Assembly (NCBI RefSeq): GCF_004216955.1 | Contig: NZ_SGXL01000001.1 | Location: forward strand, 1,297,034-1,361,033 | DNA: 64,000 bases | Reading direction: 5' to 3' | Origin: Fictibacillus sp. BK138 | GTDB lineage: Bacteria > Bacillota > Bacilli > Bacillales > Fictibacillaceae | Shown here: piece after piece, positions 1 through 9,320 of the stretch | How positions within the stretch are numbered: position 1 is the stretch's first letter | Layout of the letters: every line of letters starts with the position of its first letter | Notes under the pieces: model-generated | Database searches by the model: none | Seen by the model: only the letters and a program-made list of their open reading frames with translations | What the model was told of the DNA's origin: nothing | Made by a program: the position numbers and the translations under genes

Positions 1-19
1 TTTGAAAGGGAGTGTGAAT

Positions 20-274
20 GTGGAAAACATACATTTTACAGAATGGAAAGATGAAGTTCAGCCTGCAGTTCAAAGTAAAAAAGAAGAATTTCATTACATG
101 GGGTATGAAAGTGTTACTGAGGAAGAGATTTGGAATTGTGTTTTGGCGAGGTTAAAGAAAAAGAAAGAAGATCCTCGTCTGCATACATTAGTAGATTACA
201 TTCTGTCTCTTTCACTTAATGATTTTATGACTTGGCTTACGATCCAGTCCTATACAGCGGACGTTAAGAAATAA
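20..274 (+). CDS. comN: ComN-type post-transcriptional regulator
   Basis: Small charged protein of 84 residues in the position of B. subtilis comN (yrzD), directly upstream of secD/secF. The family (Post_transc_reg) is linked in B. subtilis to post-transcriptional control of the late competence operon comE and to DivIVA. The GTG at 20 is chosen because AAAGGGAG at 5-12 sits 7 nt before it; upstream TTG/GTG codons are too close to that SD. The Trp/Tyr-rich C-terminal half is typical of the family. The gene starts within 20 bases of the window edge, so its promoter is not visible. Identification rests on recognisable sequence plus synteny. Confidence 0.85.
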   Translation: MENIHFTEWKDEVQPAVQSKKEEFHYMGYESVTEEEIWNCVLARLKKKKEDPRLHTLVDYILSLSLNDFMTWLTIQSYTADVKK

Positions 275-310
275 AAGTGATGTTTTCAGCCTCACTTTTA
301 TTTTTTTTGT
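273..310 (+). terminator. Intrinsic terminator after comN
   Basis: AAAAGTGA (273-280) pairs with TCACTTTT (292-299) and is followed by a T-rich run to 309. It overlaps the comN stop and separates it from the secD promoter. Confidence 0.85.
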
Positions 311-339
311 GTTTTATTTATGAATATTTCTAGGACAAA

Positions 340-369
340 TTGACAGAAAAAAACAACAATCGCTATAAT
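340..369 (+). promoter_or_regulatory. Sigma-A promoter of secD-secF
   Basis: Perfect TTGACA (340-345) and TATAAT (364-369) with an 18-nt spacer. The secD SD GAAGGAGG follows at 422-429 before the GTG at 439. Confidence 0.88.
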
Positions 370-438
370 GGGAAGGATTAGTATTCGTACTTATACATAG
401 TGTTGTTTTTTGATGCAGCATGAAGGAGGTTTCTTGAA

Positions 439-1755
439 GTGGTAAAACGAGGTAAGATTGTTATCTTTTTTGTGGTGCTTCTTATGTTTGCCGCACTTAT
501 AGGGCTAACAACAGAAAAGATTGTAAAAGGTACAAAGCTTGGACTTGACCTTCAAGGCGGGTTTGAAGTGTTGTATGAAGTAAAACCAGTCAAAAAAGGT
601 CAAAAGATTACAGAAGATACGCTAAAGAGTACTGTCGAAGCATTGAACAGCCGTATCAATGTTCTTGGAGTATCAGAACCTGAGATCCAAATCGAAGGAG
701 ATAACCGTATCCGTGTACAGCTAGCTGGGGTATCAGATCAGAACAAAGCACGTGAACTACTTTCCACACAAGCTGAACTAACATTCCGTGATGTAGATGA
801 CAAAGTACTCCTTGATGGTTCCGACCTGAAGGGGAACGGTGCAAAGCAAACATTCGAACCCAACAGCAATAAACCAATCGTGTCTTTAAAACTTAAAGAT
901 GCTGGTAAATTTGCTAAAGTAACTGAAGAGATCCTAAAGCGCCAGGCACAGGGAGAAAACCGTTTAGTTATCTGGCTGGATTATGAAAAAGGGGACTCAT
1001 TTAAAGAAGAAGTTAAAAAAGAGATGGCTGGAAAAGAGCCAAAATATATTTCTGCTCCTTATGTTAATGAAGTATTGACTCAAGAAGATGTAACAATAAC
1101 AGGACAATTCTCAGTTGAAGAAGCACAGAGTCTGGCAAAGATTTTAAATGCAGGGGCACTTCCTGTTAAACTTGATGAGATTTATTCCACTTCAGTGGGT
1201 GCTAAATTTGGTGAAAAAGCCTTGGATGAAACTATCCTTGCAGGCTTTATCGGTATTGCTGCGATCTTCTTGTTCATGTTGATTTTCTATCGTGTACCGG
1301 GAATTATTGCAGTATTAACCTTATCCATTTATATCTATTTAATCTTAGCGATATTCTATTTGATGAATGGGGTATTAACGTTGCCTGGTATCGCTGCTCT
1401 CATCTTAGGTGTAGGGATGGCAGTTGATGCAAACATCATCACTTATGAGCGAATCAAGGAAGAGTTAAAAAGCGGAAAATCAGTTTTGAGTGCCTTTAAA
1501 GCTGGTAACCGCCGTTCGTTCACGACCATATTTGATGCTAATATCACAACAATACTTGCTGCAGCAGTACTATTTGCCTATGGGACAAGTTCAGTAAAAG
1601 GGTTTGCTTTAGTATTAATCATATCTGTTCTGGCGAGTTTTATCACTGCCGTGTTTGGAACAAGACTATTCCTAGGTTTATGGGTACAGTCCCGAATAAT
1701 GGATAAAAAGCCAGGTTTGTTCGGTGTAAAGGAGAGTGACATCCGTGAGCTTTAA
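439..1755 (+). CDS. secD: Protein translocase subunit SecD
   Basis: RND-family accessory subunit of the Sec translocon that uses the proton-motive force to help proteins leave SecYEG. One N-terminal membrane segment (about 6-26), the hallmark GLDLQGG at 35-41, a large extracytoplasmic domain (about 45-255) and five C-terminal membrane segments, with the conserved GMAVDANIITYERI at 326-339. At 438 residues it is a free-standing SecD; in B. subtilis SecD and SecF are one 737-residue polypeptide. Start is GTG behind GAAGGAGG. The end overlaps the secF start, suggesting translational coupling. Confidence 0.96.
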   Translation: MVKRGKIVIFFVVLLMFAALIGLTTEKIVKGTKLGLDLQGGFEVLYEVKPVKKGQKITEDTLKSTVEALNSRINVLGVSEPEIQIEGDNRIRVQLAGVSDQNKARELLSTQAELTFRDVDDKVLLDGSDLKGNGAKQTFEPNSNKPIVSLKLKDAGKFAKVTEEILKRQAQGENRLVIWLDYEKGDSFKEEVKKEMAGKEPKYISAPYVNEVLTQEDVTITGQFSVEEAQSLAKILNAGALPVKLDEIYSTSVGAKFGEKALDETILAGFIGIAAIFLFMLIFYRVPGIIAVLTLSIYIYLILAIFYLMNGVLTLPGIAALILGVGMAVDANIITYERIKEELKSGKSVLSAFKAGNRRSFTTIFDANITTILAAAVLFAYGTSSVKGFALVLIISVLASFITAVFGTRLFLGLWVQSRIMDKKPGLFGVKESDIREL

Positions 1756-2653
1756 TTATGACTTCGTAAAAAACAGAAACCTTTACTTTATTATCTCTGC
1801 TCTCCTGACAGCTGCAGGAATCATCTTATTGTTAACAATTGGTCTAAAACTTGGTATTGATTTTGAAAGCGGATCACGTGTAAACATTCAAGCAAATGAG
1901 ACACTTACAAACGAAAGAGTAGAGGAAGAGTTTAAATCATTAGGGCTTGAACCTGAATCCGTAGTACTTGCAGGTAAGAACGATCAAGCCAATGTCGCTT
2001 TTAAAGGTGTACTATCAAAAGAAGAAATTGCAAAGCTGAATACACATTTTGAAGACAAATACGGAGAACCACCAAGTGTGAGTACTGTTACGCCGACAGT
2101 CGGCCGTGAACTTGCTCAAAATGCGCTAATCGCTGTGTTGATTGCATCAGTTGGTATCATCATTTATGTTGCCTTCAGATTTGAGTGGTCGATGGCAATT
2201 TCAGCTGTAATTGCATTGCTTCATGATGCATTCATGATAATCGCGGTATTCAGCATCCTCCGCCTTGAGGTAGATCTGCCGTTTATTGCAGCTGTATTAA
2301 CAATCGTTGGTTATTCCATTAATGATACGATCGTAACGTTTGACCGAATACGTGAGAACATGAAATTGGAAAAAGTTAAAACACAAGAAAAACTAGCTGA
2401 AATCGTTAACAGAAGTATTCGAGAAACACTTACCCGTTCAATAAATACTGTTCTTACTGTTATCATTGCAGCGGTAGCGTTGTTAATATTCGGTGCTGAC
2501 TCAATCCGTAACTTCTCAATTGCACTTTTGATCGGATTAGCGTTTGGTGCTTATTCTTCAATCTTTATCGCATCACAGCTTTGGTACGTACTTAAGTCAA
2601 GGCAGATGAAGAGTAAAAAGTCACGTCCTGTAGAAGCAGAACCAGAAATCTAA
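1745..2653 (+). CDS. secF: Protein translocase subunit SecF
   Basis: Partner of SecD in the Sec translocon. It has an N-terminal membrane segment, the GIDFESG motif, and a conserved TIVGYSINDTIVTFDRIRE stretch typical of SecF. The GTG at 1745 is preferred over the GTG at 1736 because AAAGGAG (1728-1734) lies 10 nt before the first and only 1 nt before the second. This makes 302 residues and an 11-bp overlap with secD. The hydrophilic C-terminus is short. The two genes together equal the length of the fused B. subtilis SecDF. Confidence 0.95.
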   Translation: MSFNYDFVKNRNLYFIISALLTAAGIILLLTIGLKLGIDFESGSRVNIQANETLTNERVEEEFKSLGLEPESVVLAGKNDQANVAFKGVLSKEEIAKLNTHFEDKYGEPPSVSTVTPTVGRELAQNALIAVLIASVGIIIYVAFRFEWSMAISAVIALLHDAFMIIAVFSILRLEVDLPFIAAVLTIVGYSINDTIVTFDRIRENMKLEKVKTQEKLAEIVNRSIRETLTRSINTVLTVIIAAVALLIFGADSIRNFSIALLIGLAFGAYSSIFIASQLWYVLKSRQMKSKKSRPVEAEPEI

Positions 2654-2672
2654 ACTAAATATTATTCATAAA

Positions 2673-2701
2673 TTGTCACCTCTTATCCTGTTTTGTATAA
2701 T
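2673..2701 (+). promoter_or_regulatory. Sigma-A promoter of recJ
   Basis: TTGTCA (2673-2678), 17-nt spacer, TATAAT (2696-2701). Transcription would begin near 2708, just before the right arm of the inverted repeat at 2676-2719. Confidence 0.75.
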
Positions 2702-2724
2702 GAATAGGTTAAGAGGTGATTTTT
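2676..2724 (+). repeat. 10-bp inverted repeat spanning recJ promoter and SD
   Basis: TCACCTCTTA (2676-2685) is perfectly complementary to TAAGAGGTGA (2710-2719), with the promoter -10 in the 24-nt loop and the recJ SD inside the right arm; five Ts (2720-2724) follow. In secF read-through RNA this could act as a weak terminator or hide the SD; RNA started at the recJ promoter lacks the left arm. Confidence 0.6.
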
Positions 2725-5076
2725 ATGCTAGAGCCTAGAACGAGGTGGAAGATTCAAGAAACTTCGGAAGAAAAGGCAAAATGGTTGTCGCAAGAACTGG
2801 ATATTCCGCTTTTGATTGCAAATCTATTAGCGATACGTGGAATAGATTCTATTGAGAAAGCTCAAGCTTTTTTAAAGATAGATACAAATCAATTTCATGA
2901 CCCATTTTTATTAGATGGCATGAAAGAGAGTGTTGATCGGATACATAAAGCGGTTGAATCAAATGAAAAAATCCTTATTTTTGGTGACTATGATGCAGAC
3001 GGTGTGAGCAGTACAACGGTTATGTATTATGCACTGAAAGAATTAGGTGCAGACTTCGATTATTATATTCCAAATCGGTTTACAGAAGGCTATGGCCCTA
3101 ATGAGCCTGCATTAAGAAAAGCAAAGGATGAAGGATATACACTTGTTGTTACAGTAGATACAGGAATATCGGCTGTTCATGAAGCAGCAGTCGCAAAAGA
3201 GATCGGGCTAGATTTCATTATTACCGATCATCACGAGGCTCCGCCTGTACTCCCAGACGCCTATAGCATCATAAACCCTAAAAAGCCCGGATGTACCTAT
3301 CCTTTTTCTGGTCTTGCTGGTGTCGGCGTTGCGTTTAAAGTAGCTCATGCTTTACATGGAAATCCACCGATGCACTTGTTAGATTATGCATGTATTGGAA
3401 CTATTGCAGATCTTGTTCCTTTGGTAGATGAAAATAGAATCATAGCTAAGCTTGGAATTGAAGCTTTATCCAAAACAGATAAGATAGGCTTGCAGGAGCT
3501 TTTAAAAGTTGCAGGGCTTTATGAAAAAGATTTAACAGCAGAAGATGTTGGATTTGCTGTAGGTCCTCGAGTAAATGCTGCAGGAAGACTCGGCTCAGCG
3601 ATGCCTGTAGTTGAATTGTTTACTTCAGATGATCGTGACCAATCAGCCATGCTTGCCGAAGAAATTGATTCTGTTAATAAAGAACGCCAGGCGATCGTAA
3701 ATGAAATAACGAAAGAAGCAATTGCGATGGTAGAAGAGAGTTTTCCACCTGAAGAGAATGAGGTGCTTGTTCTTGCGAAAGAAGGCTGGAATCCAGGTGT
3801 AATCGGAATCGTTGCATCAAGACTTGTTGAGAAATTCTATCGTCCTACCATCGTGTTGTGTCTAGACCCTGAAAAAGGAACGGCGAAAGGATCAGCACGA
3901 AGCATACAAGGCTTTGATATGTTTGAAAATCTATCTGAATCCCGCGACATTCTTCCTCACTTCGGAGGGCATCCCATGGCAGCAGGAATGACTCTTGCTC
4001 TAGATGATGTTGGGATTCTCAGAGGTCGGTTAGTAAAGCAGGCGAAAGAAATTCTTAAGCCAGAAGATTTCTTGCCAGTGACGATGATCGATCTAACAGC
4101 TTCTTTGGATGAGATTTCTTTAGACACGGTGGAGATGCTTAGTTCACTTGCTCCTTTTGGTATCGGAAACCCTTCACCAAGGGTGCTCATCGAACAAGTC
4201 CCGATCCGGGAGATGAAAAAAATAGGAAGTCAGTCTAACCATCTGAAATTACAAGTCGGAAATGGAGAGATGTCTGTCCTGGATTGTATCGGATTTCAAA
4301 AAGGCCATTTACTTGATGAGATGACGCCTTATTCTATGCTTTCACTTGTTGGCCAAATACAGCTGAACGAATGGAACGGATATAGAAAACCTCAGATGCT
4401 GCTGGAGGACCTTTCAGTTTCACATTTTCAGCTGTTTGATTATCGGGGTTTAAAGGATGCAGGAAAAAGGCTGAAAGATCTGCCAAAAACAAAAACACAC
4501 TATATCACATTTAACGATAACACATTAACAGATCTTGGATTGGACAGCTTGGCTCCGCAAACAATAAATGGAGTAGAGTTAGTAGGACTTCCAAATGACT
4601 TTTTTATTAATAAGTATATTGTCTTCCTAGATGTTCCTGTCTCACTTGCAAAGTTTGCTGAAATACTGGAAACAAAAGGTGGACCAGCTAGAATCTATGC
4701 TGTTTTTCATCAAAACACAGACCACTTTTTTACAACATTGCCGACAAGAGAGCATTTTAAATGGTATTACGGTTTCTTGGCTAAAAGAAAAAAGTTCGAT
4801 GTTAAGAAGGATGGTACAGAGCTGGCGAGATGGAAAGGCTGGTCTAAAGAAACAATTGATTTTATGTCACAGGTGTTTTTTGAGCTGGATTTTGTTACAA
4901 TAGACGATGGTGTAATTACAATAAATAGTGAACCAGGTAAAAAAGAACTTGATAGCTCTGAAACGTATCAGAAAAAGTTTGAACAGGCAGATATCGAAAA
5001 TCAGCTCGTTTATTCTTCCTATCATTCATTAAAAAGCTGGTTTGCAGAGCAAGCTCGGCCAAAAGCGAGTTTGTAA
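2725..5076 (+). CDS. recJ: Single-stranded-DNA-specific exonuclease RecJ
   Basis: 5'-3' ssDNA exonuclease of recombination and repair, DHH phosphoesterase family. Metal-binding motifs are visible: GDYDADG at 87-93, VDTGIS near 143-148 and DHH at 168-170; the DHHA1 region with AAGRLGSA follows, then an OB fold and a long C-terminal region. The ATG at 2725 sits 6 nt after AAGAGGTG. At 783 residues it matches the Bacillus ortholog. It lies between secF and apt as in B. subtilis. Confidence 0.96.
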   Translation: MLEPRTRWKIQETSEEKAKWLSQELDIPLLIANLLAIRGIDSIEKAQAFLKIDTNQFHDPFLLDGMKESVDRIHKAVESNEKILIFGDYDADGVSSTTVMYYALKELGADFDYYIPNRFTEGYGPNEPALRKAKDEGYTLVVTVDTGISAVHEAAVAKEIGLDFIITDHHEAPPVLPDAYSIINPKKPGCTYPFSGLAGVGVAFKVAHALHGNPPMHLLDYACIGTIADLVPLVDENRIIAKLGIEALSKTDKIGLQELLKVAGLYEKDLTAEDVGFAVGPRVNAAGRLGSAMPVVELFTSDDRDQSAMLAEEIDSVNKERQAIVNEITKEAIAMVEESFPPEENEVLVLAKEGWNPGVIGIVASRLVEKFYRPTIVLCLDPEKGTAKGSARSIQGFDMFENLSESRDILPHFGGHPMAAGMTLALDDVGILRGRLVKQAKEILKPEDFLPVTMIDLTASLDEISLDTVEMLSSLAPFGIGNPSPRVLIEQVPIREMKKIGSQSNHLKLQVGNGEMSVLDCIGFQKGHLLDEMTPYSMLSLVGQIQLNEWNGYRKPQMLLEDLSVSHFQLFDYRGLKDAGKRLKDLPKTKTHYITFNDNTLTDLGLDSLAPQTINGVELVGLPNDFFINKYIVFLDVPVSLAKFAEILETKGGPARIYAVFHQNTDHFFTTLPTREHFKWYYGFLAKRKKFDVKKDGTELARWKGWSKETIDFMSQVFFELDFVTIDDGVITINSEPGKKELDSSETYQKKFEQADIENQLVYSSYHSLKSWFAEQARPKASL

Positions 5077-5096
5077 TTTTCAGGAGGCAAAGATTC

Positions 5097-5609
5097 ATGG
5101 ATTATAAGCCGTATATTTCAGTAGTAAATGATTTTCCGATCGAAGGTATTCGCTTCAAAGATATTACCTCTCTTATGTCAGATGGGGCTGTATATAAAAA
5201 AGCGATGGACGATATTGCAGAGTATGCAAAAGAAAAAGATGTTGACGTAATTGTCGGACCTGAAGCACGAGGTTTTATTGTAGGATGTCCTGTTGCATAC
5301 ACGCTTGGATTAGGATTCGTTCCAGTCCGTAAAGAAGGCAAACTTCCGCGGGAAGTGATCAAAGTCGATTATGGTCTTGAGTATGGCAAGGATGTACTTA
5401 CTATGCATAAAGACGCTATCAAGCCAGGACAAAAAGTTTTAATTACAGACGACTTGCTGGCAACTGGCGGAACGATCGAAGCGACGATCAAGCTTGTTGA
5501 GGAGCTTGGCGGAATTGTTGCAGGAATTGCATTTATGATTGAGTTGACATATTTAGATGGCCGCAGCAAGCTTAATGGTTATGATATTTTCACATTAACC
5601 CAATACTAA
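5097..5609 (+). CDS. apt: Adenine phosphoribosyltransferase
   Basis: Purine salvage enzyme converting adenine and PRPP to AMP and pyrophosphate in the cytoplasm. The PRPP-binding loop is visible as [13 protein letters not shown] near residues 117-129, and GPEARGF lies in the N-terminal half. Length 170 is standard. The start follows AGGAGGCAAAG closely, 20 bp after recJ, so the two are probably co-transcribed. A strong terminator ends the unit. Confidence 0.97.
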   Translation: MDYKPYISVVNDFPIEGIRFKDITSLMSDGAVYKKAMDDIAEYAKEKDVDVIVGPEARGFIVGCPVAYTLGLGFVPVRKEGKLPREVIKVDYGLEYGKDVLTMHKDAIKPGQKVLITDDLLATGGTIEATIKLVEELGGIVAGIAFMIELTYLDGRSKLNGYDIFTLTQY

Positions 5610-5620
5610 GATTTAAAGAG

Positions 5621-5649
5621 AAAGAGCACTGATACTGTGCTCTTTTTTA
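5621..5649 (+). terminator. Intrinsic terminator after apt
   Basis: AAAGAGCAC (5621-5629) pairs with GTGCTCTTT (5637-5645), followed by a T-run. It separates apt from relA. Confidence 0.9.
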
Positions 5650-5699
5650 CATTCCTGTCACAAAAACTGCCCATTCATTCGACAAATTTCGTTTTTTGC

Positions 5700-5728
5700 T
5701 TTACATGAGGGTTCAATTTAACGATAAT
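5700..5728 (+). promoter_or_regulatory. Sigma-A promoter of relA
   Basis: TTTACA (5700-5705) and GATAAT (5723-5728) with a 17-nt spacer; relA starts 36 nt further on. Confidence 0.7.
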
Positions 5729-5763
5729 AGAAGCAATATACAATGACAACGTAAGGTGATTCC

Positions 5764-7947
5764 ATGACGATTGAGCAAGTGTTGCAAAAAGCGGAAAGCT
5801 ATCTGTCAAAAGACGATATCGCTTTTATAACAAAGGCTTATGAATACGCAAAAAGTGCGCATGAAGGACAGTTCCGTAAATCCGGTGAGCCATATATCCA
5901 TCATCCTGTTGAAGTAGCGGGTATTCTGGTAAACCTGCAAATGGACCCTGTAACAGTAGCAGCAGGGTTTCTTCATGATGTTGTTGAGGACACGTCCATC
6001 ACATTAAAGGACATTTCTAATCAATTTAATGAAGAAGTGGCAATGCTGGTTGATGGTGTTACAAAACTTAAGAAGATTAAGTTTAAGTCTAAAGAAGAGC
6101 AGCAAGCAGAGAACCATAGAAAAATGTTTGTTGCGATGGCACAGGATATACGCTGCATTTTAATCAAACTCGCTGACCGACTTCATAACATGCGTACGCT
6201 AAAACATATGCCAAAAGAAAAACAGATACAAAAAGCGAACGAAACTTTGGAAATCTTCGCTCCGCTCGCTCATCGTCTAGGTATTTCGACGATTAAGTGG
6301 GAGCTAGAAGATGTTTCTTTGAGATACCTTAATCCTCAGCAATATTATAGGATTGTAAATTTGATGCAGCAGAAACGTGCTGAGCGTGAAGAATATGTTC
6401 AGCAAGTTATGGACGAGATGAAATCCAAGCTGAAAGAAGTCCAGATCACTGTTGATATCTCTGGAAGACCGAAGCATATTTACAGCATTTATCGGAAGAT
6501 GGCAAAGCAAGGTAAACAGTTTAATGAGATCTATGATCTTCTCGCTGTTCGGATTATCGTTCAGAATATTAAAGATTGCTATGCGGCTCTTGGTATTATT
6601 CATACATGCTATAAGCCGATGCCTGGCCGTTTCAAAGACTATATAGCTATGCCTAAAGCAAATATGTATCAGTCACTGCACACTACCGTAATCGGCCCTA
6701 AAGGCGATCCATTGGAAGTCCAGATCCGGACTTCTGATATGCACCGTGTAGCAGAATACGGGATTGCGGCACACTGGGCTTATAAAGAGGGAGCAACAAA
6801 AGCTCCTGTCAGCTCTTTTGAAAATAAACTGACTTGGTTCCGTGAAATATTAGAATGGCAGAACGATGTTGTTGATGCGGAAGAGTTTATGGAATCGTTA
6901 AAAGTGGACCTTTTCTCAGACATGGTCTTTGTTTTCACCCCTAAAGGGGATGTTTACGAACTGCCATCTGGGTCTGTACCGATTGATTTTGCTTACCGCA
7001 TTCATACTGAAATCGGCAACAGGTGTATTGGTGCCAAAGTCAACGGCAAGATGGTTACACTCGATTACCGCTTGAAAACTGGGGATATTATTGAGATTCT
7101 TACGAGTAAACACTCCTATGGTCCCAGCCAGGATTGGCTTAAGATTACCCAGAGTTCTCATGCAAAGAATAAGATCCGCCAATGGTTTAAACGTGAGAAA
7201 AGAGAAGAGAACGTTGCAAAAGGGAAAGAGCTTGTTGAAAAAGAAATCAAGAACCGCGGTTACGATTTAAAGGAAATTTTCACAACTGAAAACCTGCAAT
7301 ATGTCGCTCAAAAATATAACTTTGCAGGCGAGGAAGATATGTATGCGGCAGTTGGCTATAATGGCATTACTGCAGCACAGATCGCAACTCGCTTAACCGA
7401 TAAAGTCCGTCGTAAAAAAGAGCAGGATCCTGATAATTCAGAACTGCTGGATGCAATCAGAGATTCGGGAGATAAGCCTGAAGTAAAACGAAGAACAGAC
7501 TCAGGCATCGTGGTTAAAGGCATCGATAACATGTTGATTCGTTTATCTAAATGCTGTAATCCTGTACCTGGTGATGAAATTGTCGGATATATCACAAAAG
7601 GACGTGGAGTTTCTGTCCATCGAGAAGACTGTGTCAACGTCCACAATGAAGATGCTCAAGTGCGATTGCTTCCGGTTGAATGGGAAGGCAACCTTGAACA
7701 GCCGAAGAATTATAATGTTGATATTGAGATTAACGGATTTGACAGACGCGGTCTGCTTAATGAAGTCCTTCATGCCGTTGCGGAAACAAAGACAAACATT
7801 ACGGCTGTAAGCGGGAAGTCAGATCGAAATAAGATGGCCACGATCAGCATGTCTATTTCCATTCACAATGTAAGTCATCTGCAAAAAGTGGTTGAACGCA
7901 TCAAGCGGATCCCAGACATTTATGCTGTAAGACGTATTATGCAATAG
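5764..7947 (+). CDS. relA: Bifunctional (p)ppGpp synthetase/hydrolase Rel
   Basis: Ribosome-associated long RSH enzyme that makes and degrades (p)ppGpp. Domains in order: HD hydrolase with the HD pair at 71-72 in HDVVEDT, synthetase with [13 protein letters not shown] near 300, TGS domain around 390-450, a conserved zinc-finger region with CCNPVPGD, and a C-terminal ACT domain from about 650. The intact HD motif means hydrolase activity is expected. Length 727 is close to the B. subtilis protein (734). It has its own promoter and is followed after 23 bp by dtd. Confidence 0.97.
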   Translation: MTIEQVLQKAESYLSKDDIAFITKAYEYAKSAHEGQFRKSGEPYIHHPVEVAGILVNLQMDPVTVAAGFLHDVVEDTSITLKDISNQFNEEVAMLVDGVTKLKKIKFKSKEEQQAENHRKMFVAMAQDIRCILIKLADRLHNMRTLKHMPKEKQIQKANETLEIFAPLAHRLGISTIKWELEDVSLRYLNPQQYYRIVNLMQQKRAEREEYVQQVMDEMKSKLKEVQITVDISGRPKHIYSIYRKMAKQGKQFNEIYDLLAVRIIVQNIKDCYAALGIIHTCYKPMPGRFKDYIAMPKANMYQSLHTTVIGPKGDPLEVQIRTSDMHRVAEYGIAAHWAYKEGATKAPVSSFENKLTWFREILEWQNDVVDAEEFMESLKVDLFSDMVFVFTPKGDVYELPSGSVPIDFAYRIHTEIGNRCIGAKVNGKMVTLDYRLKTGDIIEILTSKHSYGPSQDWLKITQSSHAKNKIRQWFKREKREENVAKGKELVEKEIKNRGYDLKEIFTTENLQYVAQKYNFAGEEDMYAAVGYNGITAAQIATRLTDKVRRKKEQDPDNSELLDAIRDSGDKPEVKRRTDSGIVVKGIDNMLIRLSKCCNPVPGDEIVGYITKGRGVSVHREDCVNVHNEDAQVRLLPVEWEGNLEQPKNYNVDIEINGFDRRGLLNEVLHAVAETKTNITAVSGKSDRNKMATISMSISIHNVSHLQKVVERIKRIPDIYAVRRIMQ

Positions 7948-7970
7948 TAGCTATAGGAAGTGACTTCGAT

Positions 7971-8414
7971 ATGAAAATAGTGCTTCAACGAGCCAAAAAT
8001 GCAGCTGTTTCTGTAGATTCTGAAGTAAAAGGACAAATAGACAGAGGTTTGATGCTTTTGGTAGGTGTCACACATGAAGATACAGAAAGAGACGCTGATT
8101 ATTTAGCAGAAAAAATTATTAATTTACGTATCTTTGAAGATGAAAACGGCAAGATGAATTTTTCGTTAAAAGATACAGAGGGAAGTATCCTTTCAATTTC
8201 ACAATTTACGTTATATGGGGATACTAAAAAGGGCAGACGACCGAATTTTATGGACGCTGCTAAGCCGGATCATGCTAAACAAATTTATGATTATTTCAAT
8301 GAGAAGATGAAGACATTAGGGATTCATGTCCAAACTGGTGTTTTTGGTGCAATGATGGATGTTGAATTCACAAATGATGGACCTGTGACTTTAATTATGG
8401 ATTCAAGAGTTTAA
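7971..8414 (+). CDS. dtd: D-aminoacyl-tRNA deacylase
   Basis: Chirality checkpoint enzyme that hydrolyses D-aminoacyl-tRNAs and mischarged Gly-tRNA(Ala). The family signatures SQFTLYGDT (mid-protein) and the C-terminal NDGPVT (cross-subunit Gly-Pro motif variant) are present. Length 147 is exact for the family. SD AGGAAGTG precedes the ATG. It follows relA closely, as in B. subtilis, and ends at a terminator hairpin. Confidence 0.95.
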   Translation: MKIVLQRAKNAAVSVDSEVKGQIDRGLMLLVGVTHEDTERDADYLAEKIINLRIFEDENGKMNFSLKDTEGSILSISQFTLYGDTKKGRRPNFMDAAKPDHAKQIYDYFNEKMKTLGIHVQTGVFGAMMDVEFTNDGPVTLIMDSRV

Positions 8415-8435
8415 GTAAAAGAAAATGAATGAAAC

Positions 8436-8483
8436 CTTCGCCTTGATGGACAGACTAACCAAAAAAGGCGGAGGAGTTTTTTT
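8436..8483 (+). terminator. dtd terminator whose 3' arm contains the next SD
   Basis: Ten base pairs join 8436-8445 and 8465-8474 (one G-U pair), followed by AG and seven Ts. The 3' arm contains GGCGGAGG, which is also the SD of the small gene starting at 8484, so termination and initiation elements overlap. Confidence 0.75.
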
Positions 8484-8657
8484 ATGAGACAGAATCGCAA
8501 GGGCATTGAAGGTGTATCACAATGGAAACAGGTTAGTTTTCATGATTTTATTTCTTTAGAAAAATCGGCAAACAACATGGAGCTCGCTGAAGAATTCGGG
8601 TTGGATCTTTATCAGGTCAGTCAGCTGAAGAAAAAAATAAAACGAGAAAACTATTGA
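8484..8657 (+). CDS. Small YrzK-like protein with HTH-like segment
   Basis: 57-residue protein. Residues about 31-52 (NMELAEEFGLDLYQVSQLKK) look like a helix-turn-helix of the sigma region 4/LuxR sort, followed by a Lys-rich tail. It occupies the position of B. subtilis yrzK between dtd and hisS, but I recognise it only by position, size and composition. The ATG follows GGAGG by about 10 nt. The stop TGA overlaps the -35 of the hisS T-box promoter. DNA-binding function is an inference. Confidence 0.7.
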   Translation: MRQNRKGIEGVSQWKQVSFHDFISLEKSANNMELAEEFGLDLYQVSQLKKKIKRENY

Positions 8658-8683
8658 CATGAAGCCCCTTTGAAAAGTATGAT
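8654..8683 (+). promoter_or_regulatory. Sigma-A promoter of the hisS-aspS T-box transcript
   Basis: TTGACA (8654-8659), 18-nt spacer, TATGAT (8678-8683). The -35 overlaps the stop codon of the preceding small gene. Confidence 0.85.
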
Positions 8684-8689
8684 AATCTA

Positions 8690-8970
8690 CAATTCCAAAA
8701 TGATAAAACTGATGACGAAGAAAAGTACCTTTACCCCACAGGGTTAGAGAGGAAATGCCACGGCTGAAAGCATTTCTCCCTGATGATAAAGTGAAAGACA
8801 CTTCATAGGTTTTAATTCGAACGGTTAGTTTAAACCTCAGTAGAGTTACACGTGGGCAATCGTTACTTGCATAAAGAGGAAGCTTTTTTTGGCTTCGAAG
8901 CAGGGTGGCACCGCGGGAACTCCCGTCCCTTATGAAATCGTTGATTTCATGAGGGATGGGAGTTTTTTTT
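8690..8970 (+). ncRNA. T-box leader of hisS-aspS (Asp-type specifier)
   Basis: Canonical T-box riboswitch: Stem I with the AGTA loop-E strand (8724-8727) and apical AG-bulge region, conserved AGGGTGGCACCGCGG at 8902-8916, and a strong terminator (8919-8930 with 8951-8962, then eight Ts). Aligned strand by strand with the alaS T-box of this window, the specifier is GAC (8797-8799): both read GAA-A-codon-A-closing stem. The variable T-box base in TGGC (8906-8909) pairs with a G discriminator. Both point to tRNA-Asp. CAC (His) overlaps at 8799-8801 but would run into the closing stem. Confidence 0.93.
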
Positions 8971-8974
8971 ATTT

Positions 8975-9273
8975 GGTTCTTATCTAAAAGATTGTTTTTT
9001 TTTGGATATTTTTTATATCTTCATTGACAAGTTGACTGGAGTGCAAGGTGCGTGCCTACCACCTGAGATGCTTCCCGTTAGGCATGCGACGAGGAAGCTC
9101 ACATCTTAGCATTTACTTTTAGACGCAGGAGCAAGGATACGTCACGAAGTGGGACAGGTGAGACTCCTAATGGCGCAAAGCGCAAGGAGGCTCACCGCCC
9201 GCCCCGCGGAAAGCGAGCATCCTGGAACGGAAGTCAACCACTTCCAAAAGCAACAAAGTTTGCGAAAACAGCC
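8975..9273 (-). repeat. Dispersed structured repeat, copy 1 (type A)
   Basis: About 299 bp lying between the hisS T-box terminator and the hisS SD. Outer ends resemble AGGCT..TTTC..AAA..TTGT in inverted orientation; inner ends read GTTGACT and AGTCAAC. The central hairpin pairs GGTGAG/CTCACC and CTCCT/AGGAG with apex GCGC-aaa-GCGC. It is inverted relative to copies at 50.6 and 51.6 kb. No gene is seen in it. It begins 4 nt after the terminator T-run. Confidence 0.88.
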
Positions 9274-9320
9274 TTTTATTTTTAATTAATTTTAATTAAC
9301 ATTCGGGAGGATGAAACGAA

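Noticed and set aside
8975-9273. Insertion sequence with transposase
   Set aside because: No coding frame for a transposase; at most a non-autonomous element.
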